Assembly: GCA_030148335.1 (NCBI GenBank)
Contig: JASBTQ010000002.1
Span: forward strand, 124,001-188,000
Direction: 5' to 3'
Length of the DNA: 64,000 nt
From: Allomuricauda sp.
GTDB taxonomy: Bacteria; Bacteroidota; Bacteroidia; Flavobacteriales; Flavobacteriaceae
Shown: piece after piece, positions 63,346 to 64,000 of the stretch
Layout of the letters: each line of letters begins with the position of its first letter
Numbering within the stretch: position 1 is the stretch's first letter
The notes under the pieces: generated by a model
Told to the model about the DNA's origin: nothing
The model's input: the letters and a program-made list of their open reading frames with translations, nothing else
Database searches by the model: none
Made by a program: the position numbers and the translations under genes

Positions 63346-63408
63346 ATTGACGGATGCCCTGTTTGAATTGACGGATGATGGGTTTGGGTTGACCAATGCG
63401 TTTTTTTT
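63346..63408. promoter_or_regulatory. 21-bp phased direct repeats upstream of the collagen-like gene
   Basis: AATTGACGGATG occurs at 63346-63357 and 63367-63378, with GGTTGACCAATG at 63388-63399: three units at exactly 21-base steps. The first two units also share a terminal GTTTG (17 of 21 bases identical overall). Minus-strand TCCGTCAAT resembles LytTR-type cores. The array lies between the divergent genes at 63283 (minus) and 63510 (plus). Confidence 0.6.
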
Positions 63409-63497
63409 ATTTTTCAATGACCGAGCGATCAACGCGATAGGCGTTTGGGATGATAGATTAATTGGACAAGATCGAACCACAAAAACAAATCTTGAAG

Positions 63498-63505
63498 TAT
63501 CTTTG
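63498..63505 (+). promoter_or_regulatory. -7 promoter box (TATCTTTG) of the small secreted protein gene
   Basis: TATCTTTG lies 4 bases before the GTG at 63510 and 31 before the ATG at 63537. No TTG occurs at the usual -33 distance. Confidence 0.55.
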
Positions 63506-63509
63506 CCTT

Positions 63510-63872
63510 GTGAAAAGAGGATATAAGTTATTGGGGATGCTGCTTTTGGCATCGATCTATGTTTTTGGAATCGGTGTTTCGAGCAAGACCGTTTCTGCTC
63601 CGGATGCCGGACATTCCTGGCAGGGGACTTATTTTTCCGTGGCCAAGGCCACCCTGTTCTGCGATGTCCCACAGCCAGAAACTTCTTTTGACAAGGTCAA
63701 TGACTACCCCGCTCCAAGTCCCAATGTTTTCTTTACGGGCAATGCCAATGTGCAAAGCCCCCATGAAATTTTGTTCGGGGCGACCGGACGACAGTACCTC
63801 CGCTTTTCGGTCAATTTTCTGGTACGGCACCGAAAGGCCGACCTCATTTTCCCCTTCCATTATTTTTGGTGA
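63510..63872 (+). CDS. Small exported protein of unknown function
   Basis: The 120-residue product has a basic start (MKRGYK, from a GTG at 63510) followed by a hydrophobic segment (LLGMLLLASIYVFGIGV), then a soluble tail ending in FLVRHRKADLIFPFHYFW. No family is recognised. The frame is open from a TTG at 63462, but the promoter box at 63498 lies inside that extension; the ATG at 63537 is the other candidate start. The aromatic C-terminus is unusual. It is divergent from the collagen-like gene. Confidence 0.6.
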   Translation: MKRGYKLLGMLLLASIYVFGIGVSSKTVSAPDAGHSWQGTYFSVAKATLFCDVPQPETSFDKVNDYPAPSPNVFFTGNANVQSPHEILFGATGRQYLRFSVNFLVRHRKADLIFPFHYFW

Positions 63873-63976
63873 TGTTTTTCTGAGCATTCTTGGTTGAAAT
63901 GGACCGGTCCAGGTCCGTGGCTTTTGCCTATGCATGGCCAACATCACTTTACATATCATTCAAAATCAAAAAAACA

Positions 63977-64000
63977 ATGGAAATAGATTTTGGGACCCTT
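63977..64000 (+). CDS. Start of a further gene, cut by the window edge
   Basis: ATG at 63977 opens MEIDFGTL and runs off the window. An A-rich stretch precedes it, as before many genes here. Too short to assign. Confidence 0.3.

Noticed and set aside
1..64000. tRNA, rRNA or insertion sequence
   Set aside because: No cloverleaf, rRNA-like stretch, transposase frame or terminal inverted repeats were seen; gaps are all under 230 bases and are accounted for by promoters and terminators.

Overview
The window is a gene-dense stretch of chromosome from a marine-type member of the Flavobacteriaceae (Bacteroidota). Support for this comes from the type IX secretion/gliding gene sprA, PorP/SprF-like proteins, a gliding-motility type C-terminal sorting domain, an alternative complex III respiratory operon, a proline-rich TonB, and repeated TAnnTTTG promoter boxes (the Bacteroidota -7 element) just ahead of start codons. 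The protein style resembles Muricauda/Allomuricauda, but that genus guess is inference only. I found no rRNA, tRNA, CRISPR array, insertion sequence or prophage. No gap exceeds 300 bases; the two longest (48886-49083 and 63284-63509) are both divergent promoter regions and both hold DNA repeats with a 21-bp period.

Region by region. 1-7.2 kb: the tail of the alternative complex III operon (actC, actD, actE, actF) running into cytochrome c oxidase subunits II and I. 7.3-13.3 kb: a head-GIN envelope protein, a large acyl-CoA oxidase-like enzyme (minus strand), ruvB, a small antitoxin/PIN toxin pair and queG. 13.4-25.1 kb: a sugar transporter, malic enzyme, ruvA and the very large sprA. 25.2-32.0 kb: gcvH, a VanZ-like gene and a TonB gene, then a second respiratory block of heme O synthase, two subunit III genes, subunit IV, a degenerate SCO-like protein, SCO, a DUF420/CtaM-like protein and a 70-residue Cys-pair protein. 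This block supplies the remaining subunits and the heme/copper assembly factors for the oxidase at the left end.

32.1-41.6 kb: one efflux cluster in the order permease-permease-adaptor-ATPase-permease-permease-adaptor-TolC. It looks like a duplicated MacAB-type unit sharing one ATPase and one outer-membrane channel. 41.6-48.9 kb: housekeeping and stress genes (tsaB, MscS channel, DUF255 thioredoxin-like protein, dodecin, NifU-like protein with a doubled N-domain, a PorP/SprF-like protein and a VWA protein). 49.1-52.0 kb: a TPR histidine kinase and LytTR response regulator pair. 52.1-53.6 kb: a gamma carbonic anhydrase-like protein and fabD. 53.7-58.6 kb: a T9SS substrate/SprF-like/OmpA-like triad. 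58.6-64 kb: a non-canonical Nramp-like transporter, a DPP-IV type peptidase, a collagen-like lipoprotein and, divergent from it, a small secreted protein; a further reading frame runs off the right edge.

The least expected signals are the 21-bp-phased direct repeats in the promoter regions at 48.95 kb (upstream of the LytTR two-component genes) and 63.35 kb (upstream of the collagen-like lipoprotein), which suggest a LytTR regulon; the helix-hairpin-helix domain fused to ActC; the cysteine-less SCO paralogue; the one-ATPase efflux cluster; and the Nramp-like transporter without the metal-site motif.
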